A stretch of 64,000 nucleotides of DNA from Leuconostoc fallax KCTC 3537 (GCF_000165675.1 NZ_AEIZ01000015.1:186001-250000); one strand, 5' to 3'. Numbered from the stretch's first letter, positions 18,757 to 26,634 are shown. Numbers and translations are program-made. The notes: generated from the letters alone by a model not told the origin.

Positions 18757-19364
18757 ATCTCTATCCTCTCTTGTATATAACCTTGTATATGTGTCTGCTG
18801 ATAATTTATATTCTTCAAGACATAACCACACGAATCAGCACACTCATTTGTTTCCTGATTAGTAGCACCACTACGTGAAAATAAGGGTATTTTATCTAAG
18901 TAGTGAGTATATGTTCTTAATTCGCCATTTTTACTTGGAATTCCAAAAAATAGTCTCGTACAAATTCTTTGTATATTTTTCTCATTTAATTCTAAACGCG
19001 CCTCATAGACGTCTTCAGACGAACTAGAAATTCTCTTGACCACCACAACATCAATGTAGTTATCTTCACCTTTAGAATTCTGACCTAATATGGGATCTCC
19101 ATTACTAGTATCATATGGTATAAAACGATACGTCGAATTTCTTTTACCTATGTAATATTGGTAAAGAATACGATTACTTAAACCATTGATCTTTTTCAGA
19201 ACAAATTTCAATAATTGTTTTTCAATGATGGATAAACGCGGACTATTTACATAGTCCGCGACGGGTCTGTATTCTTGATTTACAAGGCTACTGGGAAAAA
19301 TAGCTGAATTTTCAAGTCTCATCAAAAGCCTCAATATTCTCTTAGATATACCTTTATTGTACAT
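18753..19364 (-). CDS. Unknown protein, candidate toxin/effector of the TAC-like module
   Basis: This protein of about 203 residues (MYNKGISKRILRLL at the N-terminus) has a basic N-terminal helical part and a central beta-rich part (DNYIDVVVVKRISSSSEDVYEARLEL). I recognise no family or catalytic motif. ATG 19364 is used because AAGTGAG lies upstream; a GTG at 19376 is possible. It is the first gene of the operon and overlaps the next by ATGA, so their products are made together, the usual arrangement for a toxin and its antitoxin. Confidence 0.5.
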   Translation of the reverse strand: MYNKGISKRILRLLMRLENSAIFPSSLVNQEYRPVADYVNSPRLSIIEKQLLKFVLKKINGLSNRILYQYYIGKRNSTYRFIPYDTSNGDPILGQNSKGEDNYIDVVVVKRISSSSEDVYEARLELNEKNIQRICTRLFFGIPSKNGELRTYTHYLDKIPLFSRSGATNQETNECADSCGYVLKNINYQQTHIQGYIQERIEI

Positions 19365-19430
19365 AAAAATACTCACTTATTGCAATTTAATTTAAAATAA
19401 TGGTTAATTTTCATTATCTTAACAGTCTAT

Positions 19431-19823
19431 TCACATCTGAACCGCCAACACTCGCTTAAACCAATTTCGCTTGCGAATCGCTGTGTTGCGCCCAATAAAT
19501 AACTCATTGGATATCTTGTCCCATGTATACTTCTTACCATAGTGCAATTTCAATATCTCATTGGTTTCCTTGTCACACACACCAGATGATAACCACTCTT
19601 TCATAATACGACGTTGCCGAAATAAAGCTTGTAACTCATAATCACTTTCGTAACGGATAAGCATATCATCTAACGGACGGGTGTGCTTATTTTGCGCACG
19701 ACCACCGCCCACATTTTCATCAGTGGAGCCAACGCTATCCAACTCACGTTTTCTTTGTATAATCTTCAAATCCAGAGCACCGGTAAAATAATCTCTCAAT
19801 ACTGCATCAATCTTATCTGCCAA
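19431..19823 (-). CDS. Late gene transcription regulator (RinA/DUF722 type)
   Basis: This 130-residue protein ends with a helix-turn-helix like region (YTWDKISNELFIGRNTAI followed by RKRNWFKRVL) that resembles DUF722/RinA family phage activators. It lies at the end of the early region and upstream of the cargo and terminase genes, the usual place of the late activator in LAB phages. Starts ATG 19823 with GGAGGAAG upstream. Confidence 0.75.
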   Translation of the reverse strand: MADKIDAVLRDYFTGALDLKIIQRKRELDSVGSTDENVGGGRAQNKHTRPLDDMLIRYESDYELQALFRQRRIMKEWLSSGVCDKETNEILKLHYGKKYTWDKISNELFIGRNTAIRKRNWFKRVLAVQM

Positions 19824-19996
19824 AATAATACTTCCTCCAAATAGTTATGTACGCCACAGGGTACTTCTGTGGCTTAATACTAAACGAACTCTTTCCACTG
19901 GGTTATATGTTTAGTAACAGTTTAATGTCATGCTCAGGACAGTGCTCTATACGACTTCTTGTAACTCTCTCTTGGTCGCTGCTATATTTCTAGCAA

Positions 19997-20421
19997 TCAC
20001 TCCTGTAATAATTCCGTGTTCTTGTGTATGTTACCGATAACTTCAGCATTTTGTGTGTATATTGTGTTAACCGGCACGGTCATATCAAAAGGTGCTACGT
20101 TTTTAAGTTGCTTGCATTTTCGTAATAAAAGCCTACCGCACGGTCCTGATAAACCTCTTCTGCCATATTCGGAACACCAAATTCTCCAAATCTAACAATC
20201 GAAATATCTTCTTTACTTTCATAATGTTGAACGATATCGCCCTCATAAATATTGACACCGTTTTTATCTTTAAGTCCTGTGTATTGTTCCAAAACGGCGT
20301 CTCGATATTCATAACCGCCCATATCAATAACTGCTCCGTCATATGGACTAATGTAGAATTTTTCAATATTAATATACTTACTTTCCTCTTTATCCCATGC
20401 CCTAAATCTAGTCTCTCGCAT
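19997..20421 (-). CDS. YopX family phage protein, frame broken once
   Basis: The N-terminus MRETRFRAWDKEESKYI and the motifs YEYRDAVLEQYTGLKDKNG and NIYEGDIVQHY are typical of the YopX family. As written the frame stops at 20095; adding one A to the run of five at 20100-20104 restores the conserved end, with EVIGNIHKNTELL, and a stop at 19997. ATG 20421 is the better start since family members begin M-R-x-x-x-F-R-A-W. Function is unknown. Confidence 0.75.
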
Positions 20422-20423
20422 AA

Positions 20424-20549
20424 TCACTCAACTTTCTTTTGGCATTCAGAACAAAAGTATGTTTTAACTAGATTTCCATACCATATTTGGTCATCTCGGT
20501 AACACCTTGTTACTTCTTCACAAAATTCACAATACTTATTTTGTGTCAT
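20424..20549 (-). CDS. Small zinc-ribbon phage protein, 41 residues
   Basis: The short frame contains CEFC near the start and CSEC near the end, a four-cysteine zinc-ribbon pattern. GGGAGATAAAT precedes the ATG at 20549 and the stop overlaps the start of the YopX gene. Such single-ribbon proteins are common in phage early operons; function unknown. Confidence 0.6.
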   Translation of the reverse strand: MTQNKYCEFCEEVTRCYRDDQIWYGNLVKTYFCSECQKKVE

Positions 20550-20551
20550 AT

Positions 20552-20891
20552 TTATCTCCCATAGTCCCTTACTAGCACCGCTTTGCTCTCGCCGTTAACT
20601 TCAGCGCTCATGTTAAACGCTTTTAACTGTTCCAACGCTTTATTCTTGTCTGTGTCGCTAAACAATGTTTCACCATTTCTGCGCACATCATAATAAACCG
20701 GTCTGTGTGTCATTATTGCTTTACCCTTTCTGAATCCATAGCGCTTCACTAAAACCAAATGCTGATACCCCTGAGACACCTTTTTTAGTTTTACGTCTAA
20801 TTGCCCTATCGTTAATAAAACGGGTGCATTCGGGATGTGTGCCCGTAAAATAAACAGTTCCTGATCGGTGTCCAATCACTAATAATTTCAA
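20552..20891 (-). CDS. Hypothetical phage protein, probable frame error inside
   Basis: The C-terminal part in one frame (GFRKGKAIMTHRPVYYDV to the end) looks coding. For the N-terminus, the frame from TTG 20889-20891 (KLLVIGHRSGTVYFTGTHPE) has AAGGAG 8 bases upstream and overlaps the RusA stop, so I take it as the real start. The two frames join if the T run 20781-20786 has five and not six bases, i.e. an extra base in the sequence. As written, a TTG at 20875 opens the second frame directly. Function unknown. Confidence 0.5.
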
Positions 20892-21344
20892 ATCTCTAAC
20901 TCCTTAATTCGGATAGCCACGCATGGCTTCTCCGTATAATATTTCACTGAATACTTGGCGACGATAAAACGATCATCATCAATGGCCAAACCATTCAAAA
21001 CATCTTGTGTTGATTTTTTCAAGGTTGTCTAAGTCACCTTGATTGCGATTACTAACCGGCAATAACTTTCTCAATAAGGCAGCTACTCGGTCCTTTTTAC
21101 TAAATGACTTCAATGGCTCAAAACCAAACTCATATTCAACGTAGAGTGGCACCTTGCCAAACATACTGATTTTGTTGTTATGCATGTAGCGTGCAATTTG
21201 TAACTGCAATTCAGCTTGGTAAGCCCGCTCTTTTTTATTTGGAATTGCGCGCTTTAGTTTGGTATTGAAAACCATGCCATTATGGGGATGCGGTTTGTTA
21301 ATCAATTCTGTTTTAAAATCAAAGCTTGTCGTTGTATCAAGCAA
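20888..21344 (-). CDS. rusA: RusA-like Holliday junction resolvase, frame broken once
   Basis: The N-terminal half reads LINKPHPHNGMVFNTKLK. The catalytic region is NQGDLDNLEK, then after the break STQDVLNGLAIDDDRF, giving the RusA pattern D-x-D-N-x-x-K-x-x-x-D-x-L-N-G and a DDxx end. The pattern is met exactly if the run at 21014-21019 has five T and not six, so here an extra base is likely. The start is TTG 21344 with GGGAG upstream inside the preceding remnant. It resolves branched DNA during phage recombination and replication. Confidence 0.75.
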
Positions 21345-21347
21345 ATT

Positions 21348-21434
21348 TTATCTCCCAATTAAATAATCAATCGTGACATCAAAATAGTTCGCTAAAGATA
21401 TAAGCATACTGATAGATGGTTCACGTTTACCCAT
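21348..21434 (-). pseudogene. Remnant of an XRE-family regulator (C-terminal fragment)
   Basis: The frame reads MGKREPSISMLISLANYFD and ends YLIGR, the end of an XRE helix-turn-helix domain. The usual first 35-40 residues are missing and no joining frame was found upstream. It is probably a decayed gene whose end now serves as the RBS for rusA. A frame error further upstream cannot be excluded. Confidence 0.45.
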
Positions 21435-21535
21435 TTCATTTCCTTAACCAAGGTATTAGTGTTATCCTTTACTGGTGAAGTGTTTATTGCTAATGAATTA
21501 GTTACTCAACTTTCTTAACTTCTTTACACTTCTCA

Positions 21536-21565
21536 AGCTGGAGTATTTGCTCCGGCTTTTTATTT
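21536..21565 (+). terminator. Plus-strand terminator in the gap upstream of rusA
   Basis: AGCTGGAG pairs with CTCCGGCT (one G-U), followed by TTTTATTTT. It points to the right, opposite to all genes here, so it implies a plus-strand transcript. The gap 21435-21942 has no gene; it holds this and two larger hairpins. Confidence 0.65.
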
Positions 21566-21673
21566 TCATGAAAAACAACATTTATTTTCAGAAAGTGTTA
21601 TCATGAAGTTGCAAGAAGATCTCTCCTTTAAAAAGTTTATATGAGATTTTTTACCAATGTATTTGCTTGCAAG

Positions 21674-21776
21674 CCAAGATAATTTTTAATAACATGACAT
21701 CTCTCTCCCATTATCGATGTAAGACTGACCAGTCTCATCTCAGAAATGTTGTTATTAAATCTTTATCTTGGTTTTA
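21674..21776 (+). ncRNA. Large structured element E1, possible small RNA
   Basis: CCAAGATAA and TTAATAACA (21674-21694) pair with the arm at 21750-21771 (TGTTATTAAA, TTATCTTGG) with few mismatches. Inside is a perfect AGACT-GACC-AGTCT hairpin at 21722-21735. The stem is followed by TTTTACTTTT on the plus strand. The region just left holds the palindrome GCTTGCAAGC (21665-21674). I found no good promoter, so whether it is transcribed as an RNA is open. Confidence 0.4.
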
Positions 21777-21836
21777 CTTTTGAGTTAATCACCAAATGCT
21801 AAACTTACTATATTCAAGTGAGCAATCATTTGAATG

Positions 21837-21912
21837 ACCGAATCAGAATACACACAGCCCATCAGGTGCAATCCTTAAATCCATTGGTGTGTATTTCTGG
21901 CTCGGTTTTTAT
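21837..21912 (+). ncRNA. Structured element E3 with terminator-like end
   Basis: ACCGAATCAGA-ATACACAC (21837-21855) pairs with the arm 21887-21906 (GTGTGTATTTCTGG, CTCGGT), closing a 31-base loop, then TTTTTATTG. The T-tract is on the plus strand. It lies just after the stop of the replisome organizer gene, which is on the other strand. It may be the end of a plus-strand transcript or a hairpin that blocks the minus-strand message. Confidence 0.4.
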
Positions 21913-21942
21913 TGTCCAAATTACCTGCTATCTAGGTTGTCA

Positions 21943-22899
21943 TTATTCTGCCTTTGTTTTGAGGTTCTTGAGCTTTTCCATTGCTTTTTGGTATTCGTCA
22001 TCACTATATGATCTAACCTGCTCAGATTCGCTAATAACAGCCTTCTCAGGTTCCTGCTTTTGCGGACGCCTGTTAAAACTATTTCGACTTTGCTTAGATT
22101 TTTCATCTTTGCGTTTTTGTTCAGAGGCTTCAATGTCTTTTACCGTGAATAACTTTTTCTGGTACCAACCTTTCGTAATAGACCAAACATAGCTAAACTT
22201 ACATGCTCCGTTAGATACTGCCAATTTAATCGCTAATAGAATTACTTTGTATGCTTCCCGATAATCATCATTATTAGCTTCAGCAAAATCTTTTAGTTCG
22301 TTAGAGATATCAGTTGATACCAAACCACCAATAGTACCGAAACCATTTTCTTCGAAAAGTGAAACAAGAGATTCATAAGCTTTCGCGTTGTCGTCCTCTT
22401 TTGCTTTTTCGTCTTCTACATCTACATCTTTCTCTAACTTTGTCTCTTTCTTTATCTCTATCTCTTTCTCTAACTCTATCTCTGTTGGACGCTCATTGGA
22501 CAACGATTGGACATTGTCCAATTTATTGCTTTTTCGTTGTTCTCTTTTGTATCTAGCCCAATTAGTTTCTTGGTCAATTAATGCTGATACTTGTGACATT
22601 TCAACGTTTTGATTATCATCTATTTGGATTAAACCAGCCTTGGTGAAATATGATAAAGTCATTGCAACTTGCTCCACCTCTTCATCAATCATTAACGCTA
22701 ATTCTTCTTCAAGTTTTCCGTAGATACCTTCGTAATAAATGACTCCGCTGGTGTCTAGAGAGCTCAACATCATTTTCTGGTATATAACTACCATGGTGTC
22801 GCCACCAGCCATTTTTCTAACTTTTTTTATAGCTAAATTTTTGTAGAAATTGTTGTCAAGTCTCAGCCAAAAGTAGATTGGTTTTTTCTTATTAGCCAT
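21943..22899 (-). CDS. Replisome organizer (phage_rep_org_N / DnaD-like)
   Basis: This 318-residue protein starts MANKKKPIYFWLRLDNNFYK, typical of the phage replisome organizer N-terminal domain (K-R-Y-x-W-L-K-L). The C-terminal part (residues about 185-255, with CKFSYVWSITKGWYQKKLF) resembles a DnaD domain that ends with N-W. The linker is Glu/Lys-rich and the DNA there is a CTCTATCT-like repeat (about 22430-22490). It opens the phage origin and recruits helicase. No helicase loader gene is beside it. Confidence 0.88.
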   Translation of the reverse strand: MANKKKPIYFWLRLDNNFYKNLAIKKVRKMAGGDTMVVIYQKMMLSSLDTSGVIYYEGIYGKLEEELALMIDEEVEQVAMTLSYFTKAGLIQIDDNQNVEMSQVSALIDQETNWARYKREQRKSNKLDNVQSLSNERPTEIELEKEIEIKKETKLEKDVDVEDEKAKEDDNAKAYESLVSLFEENGFGTIGGLVSTDISNELKDFAEANNDDYREAYKVILLAIKLAVSNGACKFSYVWSITKGWYQKKLFTVKDIEASEQKRKDEKSKQSRNSFNRRPQKQEPEKAVISESEQVRSYSDDEYQKAMEKLKNLKTKAE

Positions 22900-22910
22900 A
22901 TATCATCCCT

Positions 22911-23567
22911 CTAACCAAATTCACTTGCAATCGGCTTCAGTAGATTCTTGATATCAGCACCACTATAGATATCATCATCTTCAATTTGTTCCCACACTTT
23001 AGCAAACTGATATTTCAATGCTCGTTTAAAGCGTTCATCTTCAGTAATTTCAGGTACTTTATTCTCTTCCGATTTTGCTTTGATAAATTCCAAATTCAAT
23101 AACTTTGTTAAAGCACTAGTTGGTTTACCGGTTGCCGTAAAGTTACTCATCTTTAACCAGTCCGCTTTGATCGTCAACGGTACTTTTAGTTGATAATTTT
23201 CATTACGTTCATCAACTTCTTTTTGTAAGACAACTTCTAATTCTTTAAGCCTGCCTGTGTTATAAACATTTTGGTTTTCAGTAATATCCGCAATAATACT
23301 GTCTGCCGTATCTTGAATAGCAAACAACGTGCCATTCTGTTCATGTAGTTGATTCTCATACTCTTTAACAGCTTGTTTGGTGGACTTTTTGATGTTATCC
23401 GATACGAACTTCATGTCCTTTTTCAAAGCTGCCATCTGTTGCGCATCAATCTTGTCTTCAATAGCCACAACTTGAACGCCACGCAACATGGCACGCAAAT
23501 CTTCAAAACCTTGGGCAACGCCATTTTCAAAAGTTACGACTGGTAAAACTGTTTTTACTTCACTCAT
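22911..23567 (-). CDS. DUF1351 family phage protein
   Basis: This 218-residue protein is helical with coiled-coil segments and lies directly in front of recT; DUF1351 proteins commonly pair with RecT. It overlaps recT by 4 bases (ATGA). A role in recombination or protecting DNA ends is inferred from this. The N-terminus MSEVKTVLPVVTFENG fits the family. Confidence 0.8.
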   Translation of the reverse strand: MSEVKTVLPVVTFENGVAQGFEDLRAMLRGVQVVAIEDKIDAQQMAALKKDMKFVSDNIKKSTKQAVKEYENQLHEQNGTLFAIQDTADSIIADITENQNVYNTGRLKELEVVLQKEVDERNENYQLKVPLTIKADWLKMSNFTATGKPTSALTKLLNLEFIKAKSEENKVPEITEDERFKRALKYQFAKVWEQIEDDDIYSGADIKNLLKPIASEFG

Positions 23568-24523
23568 TTCACATCCTCCAAATTATTAAACAAAGACCCG
23601 GCATTAGCATCATCAGCAAATGGATTATCACTTATTGTTTTTGCATTTTGTTGTGGTTGTTCAGTGGCAGGTGCCTTAGGCGTTTCAGTAGTTGGTTCCG
23701 GTTCAATGACTGCACTTGCACTCGTTTGATTATTGGCTTCAACTACTTGCTGTTGCGGTGCATTATCAGGCGTTACATCACGAACTTCTCGTTCTGAACG
23801 GTCATCTTCGGCCATGGCTTGTGCTACCTTAGTTGTTTTGGGAGCAAACTTAAGCAAATCCTTCATCACTGTTTTAATGGCCATAGCATCAAAGTCTGAA
23901 TACCAAGGCGTTTTAGGTTTGTTACCATACTTATCTTTGTAATCTAATCCCTTAAATGTTTGGCTAAATTCTAGGGCATGCTCGACCACTCTCTGTAATG
24001 GCCAATACTTAACAATGCGTTCACCATCTAAATAGTAAAAGGCAATATAACCCGCAACGGGACTCTTACCATCAACATAGGGATCATAGTCTTCGTTATC
24101 CATTCGGAACTCATCAAACACGTAGTTATAATGTGGCTTATTCGCTTCATAGACCACGCTACCCCCGATACGACCAACGCGCCCCGTATTCTGAACTAAC
24201 TTGATAATGCCGCGATAACCTAACTGAAATTGTGGTTTAACATCAGTTGTGACCCACTTGCCATCAATTTTCCGGTTTTTACCATACGGTATGACATAGG
24301 CTTCACCCAAGTCAGGCAAAACCGATAAATCAAGCACTGCTGCGCGCATGGCAATACTGGTCAAATCGGCAATATTTGTTTTGGCCAAGTCTGGGTTCAA
24401 CGCCACTACTGTCGATAGCCCACTTAAGAAACCAGCAGCATTGTCTTTCAAAATATCTTCAAAATGTTTTGTCATTTTGTCGCTGTTAATCATCTTCTGC
24501 ATTTTCGCTACATCATTTGCCAT
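23564..24523 (-). CDS. recT: RecT single-strand annealing protein
   Basis: This 319-residue protein has the RecT body: FLSGLSTVVALNPDLAK, then SIAMRAAVLDLSVLPDL, GEAYVIPYGKN and FQLGYRGIIKLVQNTG. The C-terminal tail is Gln/Pro/Thr-rich and unstructured. It anneals single strands during phage recombination. No RecE-type exonuclease is seen next to it. The start ATG 24523 overlaps the end of the upstream gene. Confidence 0.93.
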   Translation of the reverse strand: MANDVAKMQKMINSDKMTKHFEDILKDNAAGFLSGLSTVVALNPDLAKTNIADLTSIAMRAAVLDLSVLPDLGEAYVIPYGKNRKIDGKWVTTDVKPQFQLGYRGIIKLVQNTGRVGRIGGSVVYEANKPHYNYVFDEFRMDNEDYDPYVDGKSPVAGYIAFYYLDGERIVKYWPLQRVVEHALEFSQTFKGLDYKDKYGNKPKTPWYSDFDAMAIKTVMKDLLKFAPKTTKVAQAMAEDDRSEREVRDVTPDNAPQQQVVEANNQTSASAVIEPEPTTETPKAPATEQPQQNAKTISDNPFADDANAGSLFNNLEDVK

Positions 24524-24720
24524 TAATCTGCTCCCATCTCTGATAACTCTTCTTCACACTCAGCAATGTAATCATTGCAACCATCTATTTCTTGCTTAGA
24601 TATTTCGATTTCATGTTCTAAAAACTCTCGCCTGTCTTGTTTTTCGTAATAGAATTGATCACCCCACGTGCTATCGTGTCGTTCTGTGATATCTGGTACA
24701 TATCTCATATCCACCACCAC
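24523..24720 (-). CDS. Small acidic coiled phage protein, unknown
   Basis: This 65-residue protein is rich in Glu and Asp with a C-terminal helix (HEIEISKQEIDGCNDYIAE). It overlaps recT at its end and the next gene at its start, so it is part of the same operon. No family recognised. Confidence 0.55.
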   Translation of the reverse strand: MVVDMRYVPDITERHDSTWGDQFYYEKQDRREFLEHEIEISKQEIDGCNDYIAECEEELSEMGAD

Positions 24721-24908
24721 ACGGTTTCTTGCTTCAAATCAGCAATGTTACTAATGCATATTTCATCATTTTCTGTATAGAAATGTACTGGCTTGCCTTT
24801 TCGCAATTCACGCTTGATAGCTTTGATCGTGAGCCACCAATCAATATTTTCTTTGTAGATGAACCACCCAACAACGATTACTACGATTAAGATATTAATT
24901 GCGATCAT
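24705..24908 (-). CDS. Small membrane phage protein, unknown
   Basis: This 67-residue protein starts with one membrane segment (INILIVVIVVGWFIY) followed by a basic stretch (KAIKRELRKGKPVHFY). It lies between the antirepressor and recT. No family recognised. Confidence 0.55.
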   Translation of the reverse strand: MIAINILIVVIVVGWFIYKENIDWWLTIKAIKRELRKGKPVHFYTENDEICISNIADLKQETVWWWI

Positions 24909-24909
24909 A

Positions 24910-25635
24910 TTAGCCCACCTTCTCTTTCAAGAACTTGTTGATGAAGTATTGTTGACCTTTACCCGTCACTTTTGGTGTCTTTGATACTGTGATGCTGCCA
25001 TTACTTCGAGTGATTGATGTTTCGGTAATTTCAAATAATCTTAATTCCATACTTTTCTGCGTTGGCATATTATAGTCAGTGCCTTTGCGACGGATTAAGT
25101 AGCCATTATTACGTAACCAACTGAATAATCGTGTGGCACCAGTGTCGACACCGTTTTGTTTAAGTATTTTAGCTAATTCCCCTACCAATACACTTGTTTC
25201 GCTAGTCGCTACTGCATCGGCAAACAATGCCTTTGGTTTCATTTCGGCAATTAGCTTATCCCTATTCTCAAGCTTCATTTTGCTAATTTGTAACGCTCGA
25301 GCCATGATTTGATCTGGACTATTCCATGCTTTTTCCACTTGAATAAAGTACATACGGACTTGCTTACCTTTTTCAGTACCAGACATTAAAGCAATTTGTT
25401 TTGCAGCGTCTACCGTTAACGAGTAATCCTGTAAATATTGAACATTTCCATTACCACCTTTAACGGGTGTACCTCCAAGTACACCTGTAAAATCTGCACC
25501 ATCAATTAATTGGTCACTGTTTTGTGTAAACCAGGCACTAAAACGTTTCTTCACTCCTAATGCTTGGTATAACTCTCGAGCACTCACTTGTGCCTCACCT
25601 TGTTCGTTTTGATTAATTTTGATAACTTCTTGCAT
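24910..25635 (-). CDS. Antirepressor (AntA/AntB N-terminus, KilA-C-like C-terminus)
   Basis: This 241-residue protein has an AntA/AntB-type N-terminal domain (ARELYQALGVKKRFSAWF, then LQDYSLTVDAAKQIALMSGT). The C-terminal part (SVLVGELAKILKQNGVDTGA, LFSWLRNNGYLIRRKG) is the phage antirepressor KilA-C domain. It inactivates the lysogenic repressor. AGGAG lies about 8 bases before ATG 25635. A probable small antisense RNA starts next to it on the other strand. Confidence 0.9.
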   Translation of the reverse strand: MQEVIKINQNEQGEAQVSARELYQALGVKKRFSAWFTQNSDQLIDGADFTGVLGGTPVKGGNGNVQYLQDYSLTVDAAKQIALMSGTEKGKQVRMYFIQVEKAWNSPDQIMARALQISKMKLENRDKLIAEMKPKALFADAVATSETSVLVGELAKILKQNGVDTGATRLFSWLRNNGYLIRRKGTDYNMPTQKSMELRLFEITETSITRSNGSITVSKTPKVTGKGQQYFINKFLKEKVG

Positions 25636-25636
25636 T

Positions 25637-25665
25637 TTGTTTTCTCCTCTTATTTTTGATATAAT
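25637..25665 (+). promoter_or_regulatory. Promoter of the small antisense RNA
   Basis: TTGTTT (25637-25642), 17-base spacer, perfect TATAAT (25660-25665), on the plus strand. The -35 box overlaps the region just upstream of the antirepressor start and its RBS. Confidence 0.65.
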
Positions 25666-25669
25666 CGGA

Positions 25670-25735
25670 GCTGTAAATCCTAATCTAGATTACAGCTTCC
25701 GCATCTAAACCTCGTCCGTTTAGGTGCTTTTTTGT
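25670..25735 (+). ncRNA. Probable small RNA antisense to the antirepressor leader
   Basis: Starting about 5-7 bases after the TATAAT, the RNA of about 65 bases would hold a first hairpin (GCTGTAA/TTACAGC, 25670-25696). It ends in an intrinsic terminator (GCATCTAAAC/GTTTAGGTGC, 25701-25727, then TTTTTT). All of it is antisense to the leader of the antirepressor mRNA. In phage P22 the ant gene is held down by a small antisense RNA (Sar) of similar length; the parallel is inference. Confidence 0.6.
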
Positions 25736-25740
25736 TGCGA

Positions 25741-26012
25741 TTAATACGTTGTTGTATGTTCGTCTAGCCATTGCTTAACGGCTTTCTTCGGATATACAAT
25801 CCCTACGCTTCCTGTTTTTCATCAGGTATTTCAATGTGTGGTAGTTTGTGACGTATCTTTTCAAAATACGTTCTACCAATGCCAAGTTCTTCATAAGCTT
25901 TTTTATCACTATTCCAAACATAGGCAACGTCTTGTTCTTTTAACTTTTGAAGCTCGCCGACTGTTTCGTTCAACAGCCGGGACAATGCTTCAATCGTTTC
26001 ATTTGTTTCCAT
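25741..26012 (-). CDS. DUF771-like phage protein, frame broken once
   Basis: The N-terminus (METNETIEALSRLLNETV) and the middle (AYEELGIGRTYFEKIRHKL) precede a break at the run of five T at 25815-25819. Adding one base gives the end GSVGIVYPKKAVKQWLDEH, a helix-turn-helix-like end seen in DUF771 proteins and excisionase-like proteins. Gene length is then about 90 residues. It is probably a DNA-binding protein of the early operon. Confidence 0.65.
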
Positions 26013-26100
26013 ATTTACACCTTGCTATCTTTTGTGGTTATTACAGCGCTATCCTTTAGTTACTGGCATTGCAGTGCCTAGTAAAAAAGGAAATAATAAT

Positions 26101-26247
26101 ATGAAACGCAATACATTCGATAAAAAATTTTATCTTTCTTCCGAAGGAGAAGGAGAAATATTCGAAGACGACTATATCCATACTCTTCAATATTTCAATG
26201 ACCATAGTTGGAAAGTCGTTTATACATCTTCAATATTCAAAAGTTGA
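26101..26247 (+). CDS. Possible 48-residue plus-strand protein next to cro
   Basis: ATG 26101 has AAAGGA about 9 bases upstream and reads MKRNTFDKKFYLSSEGEGE to the stop at 26247. Its end overlaps the last codons of the Cro-like gene on the other strand. No homologue is recognised and no promoter is seen; it may be spurious. Confidence 0.3.
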   Translation: MKRNTFDKKFYLSSEGEGEIFEDDYIHTLQYFNDHSWKVVYTSSIFKS

Positions 26248-26435
26248 CGTACCTTATTTCTAACTTCTCGCGATTGCTTGTTAACAGCGTATGTGTTGAT
26301 AGCTAAACTCAATGTCGCTTCACTAACACCTATAGCTTTGGCCAAATCTCGCTGTGTCATCTCTCGATCGTAAAGCGCATCTTTGACACGCTTTTTAAAT
26401 TCACGGGCAGCGTTAACAATCATTTGTTCTGTCAT
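26220..26435 (-). CDS. Cro-like XRE family regulator
   Basis: This 71-residue protein has a helix-turn-helix: MTQRDLAKAIGVSEATLSLA. It is the first gene of the minus-strand lytic block. AAGGAGACACC precedes the ATG at 26435. Opposite and divergent to the CI-like gene, so it is the Cro counterpart. Confidence 0.8.
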   Translation of the reverse strand: MTEQMIVNAAREFKKRVKDALYDREMTQRDLAKAIGVSEATLSLAINTYAVNKQSREVRNKVRQLLNIEDV

Positions 26436-26491
26436 GGTGTCTCCTTCCTCTAAAACTTACTAAGTTTTGTATGATTACTTATAAGTTTTTA

Positions 26492-26520
26492 TTTACAAGT
26501 CTGATAATTTAGACTATAAT
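26492..26520 (+). promoter_or_regulatory. Plus-strand promoter towards cI
   Basis: TTTACA, 17 bases, TATAAT. It gives a leader of about 190 bases before the CI-like gene at 26719. A weaker closer option for cI is TTGTAA/TATTAG at 26657-26684. Confidence 0.6.
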
Positions 26521-26634
26521 GACATAGTAAATACGCATAACAAATGTACTAAACGCCTTTATCCCTCCGCCAAGATAGATAATACGTAAGTGTTTTTGTT
26601 TTGCTTTTAGCTTACTAAGTAACTTACAAGAATT

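Noticed and set aside
22359-22612. Ser/Leu-rich plus-strand frames opposite the replisome gene
   Set aside because: They come from the low-complexity CTCTATCT repeat of the coding strand.
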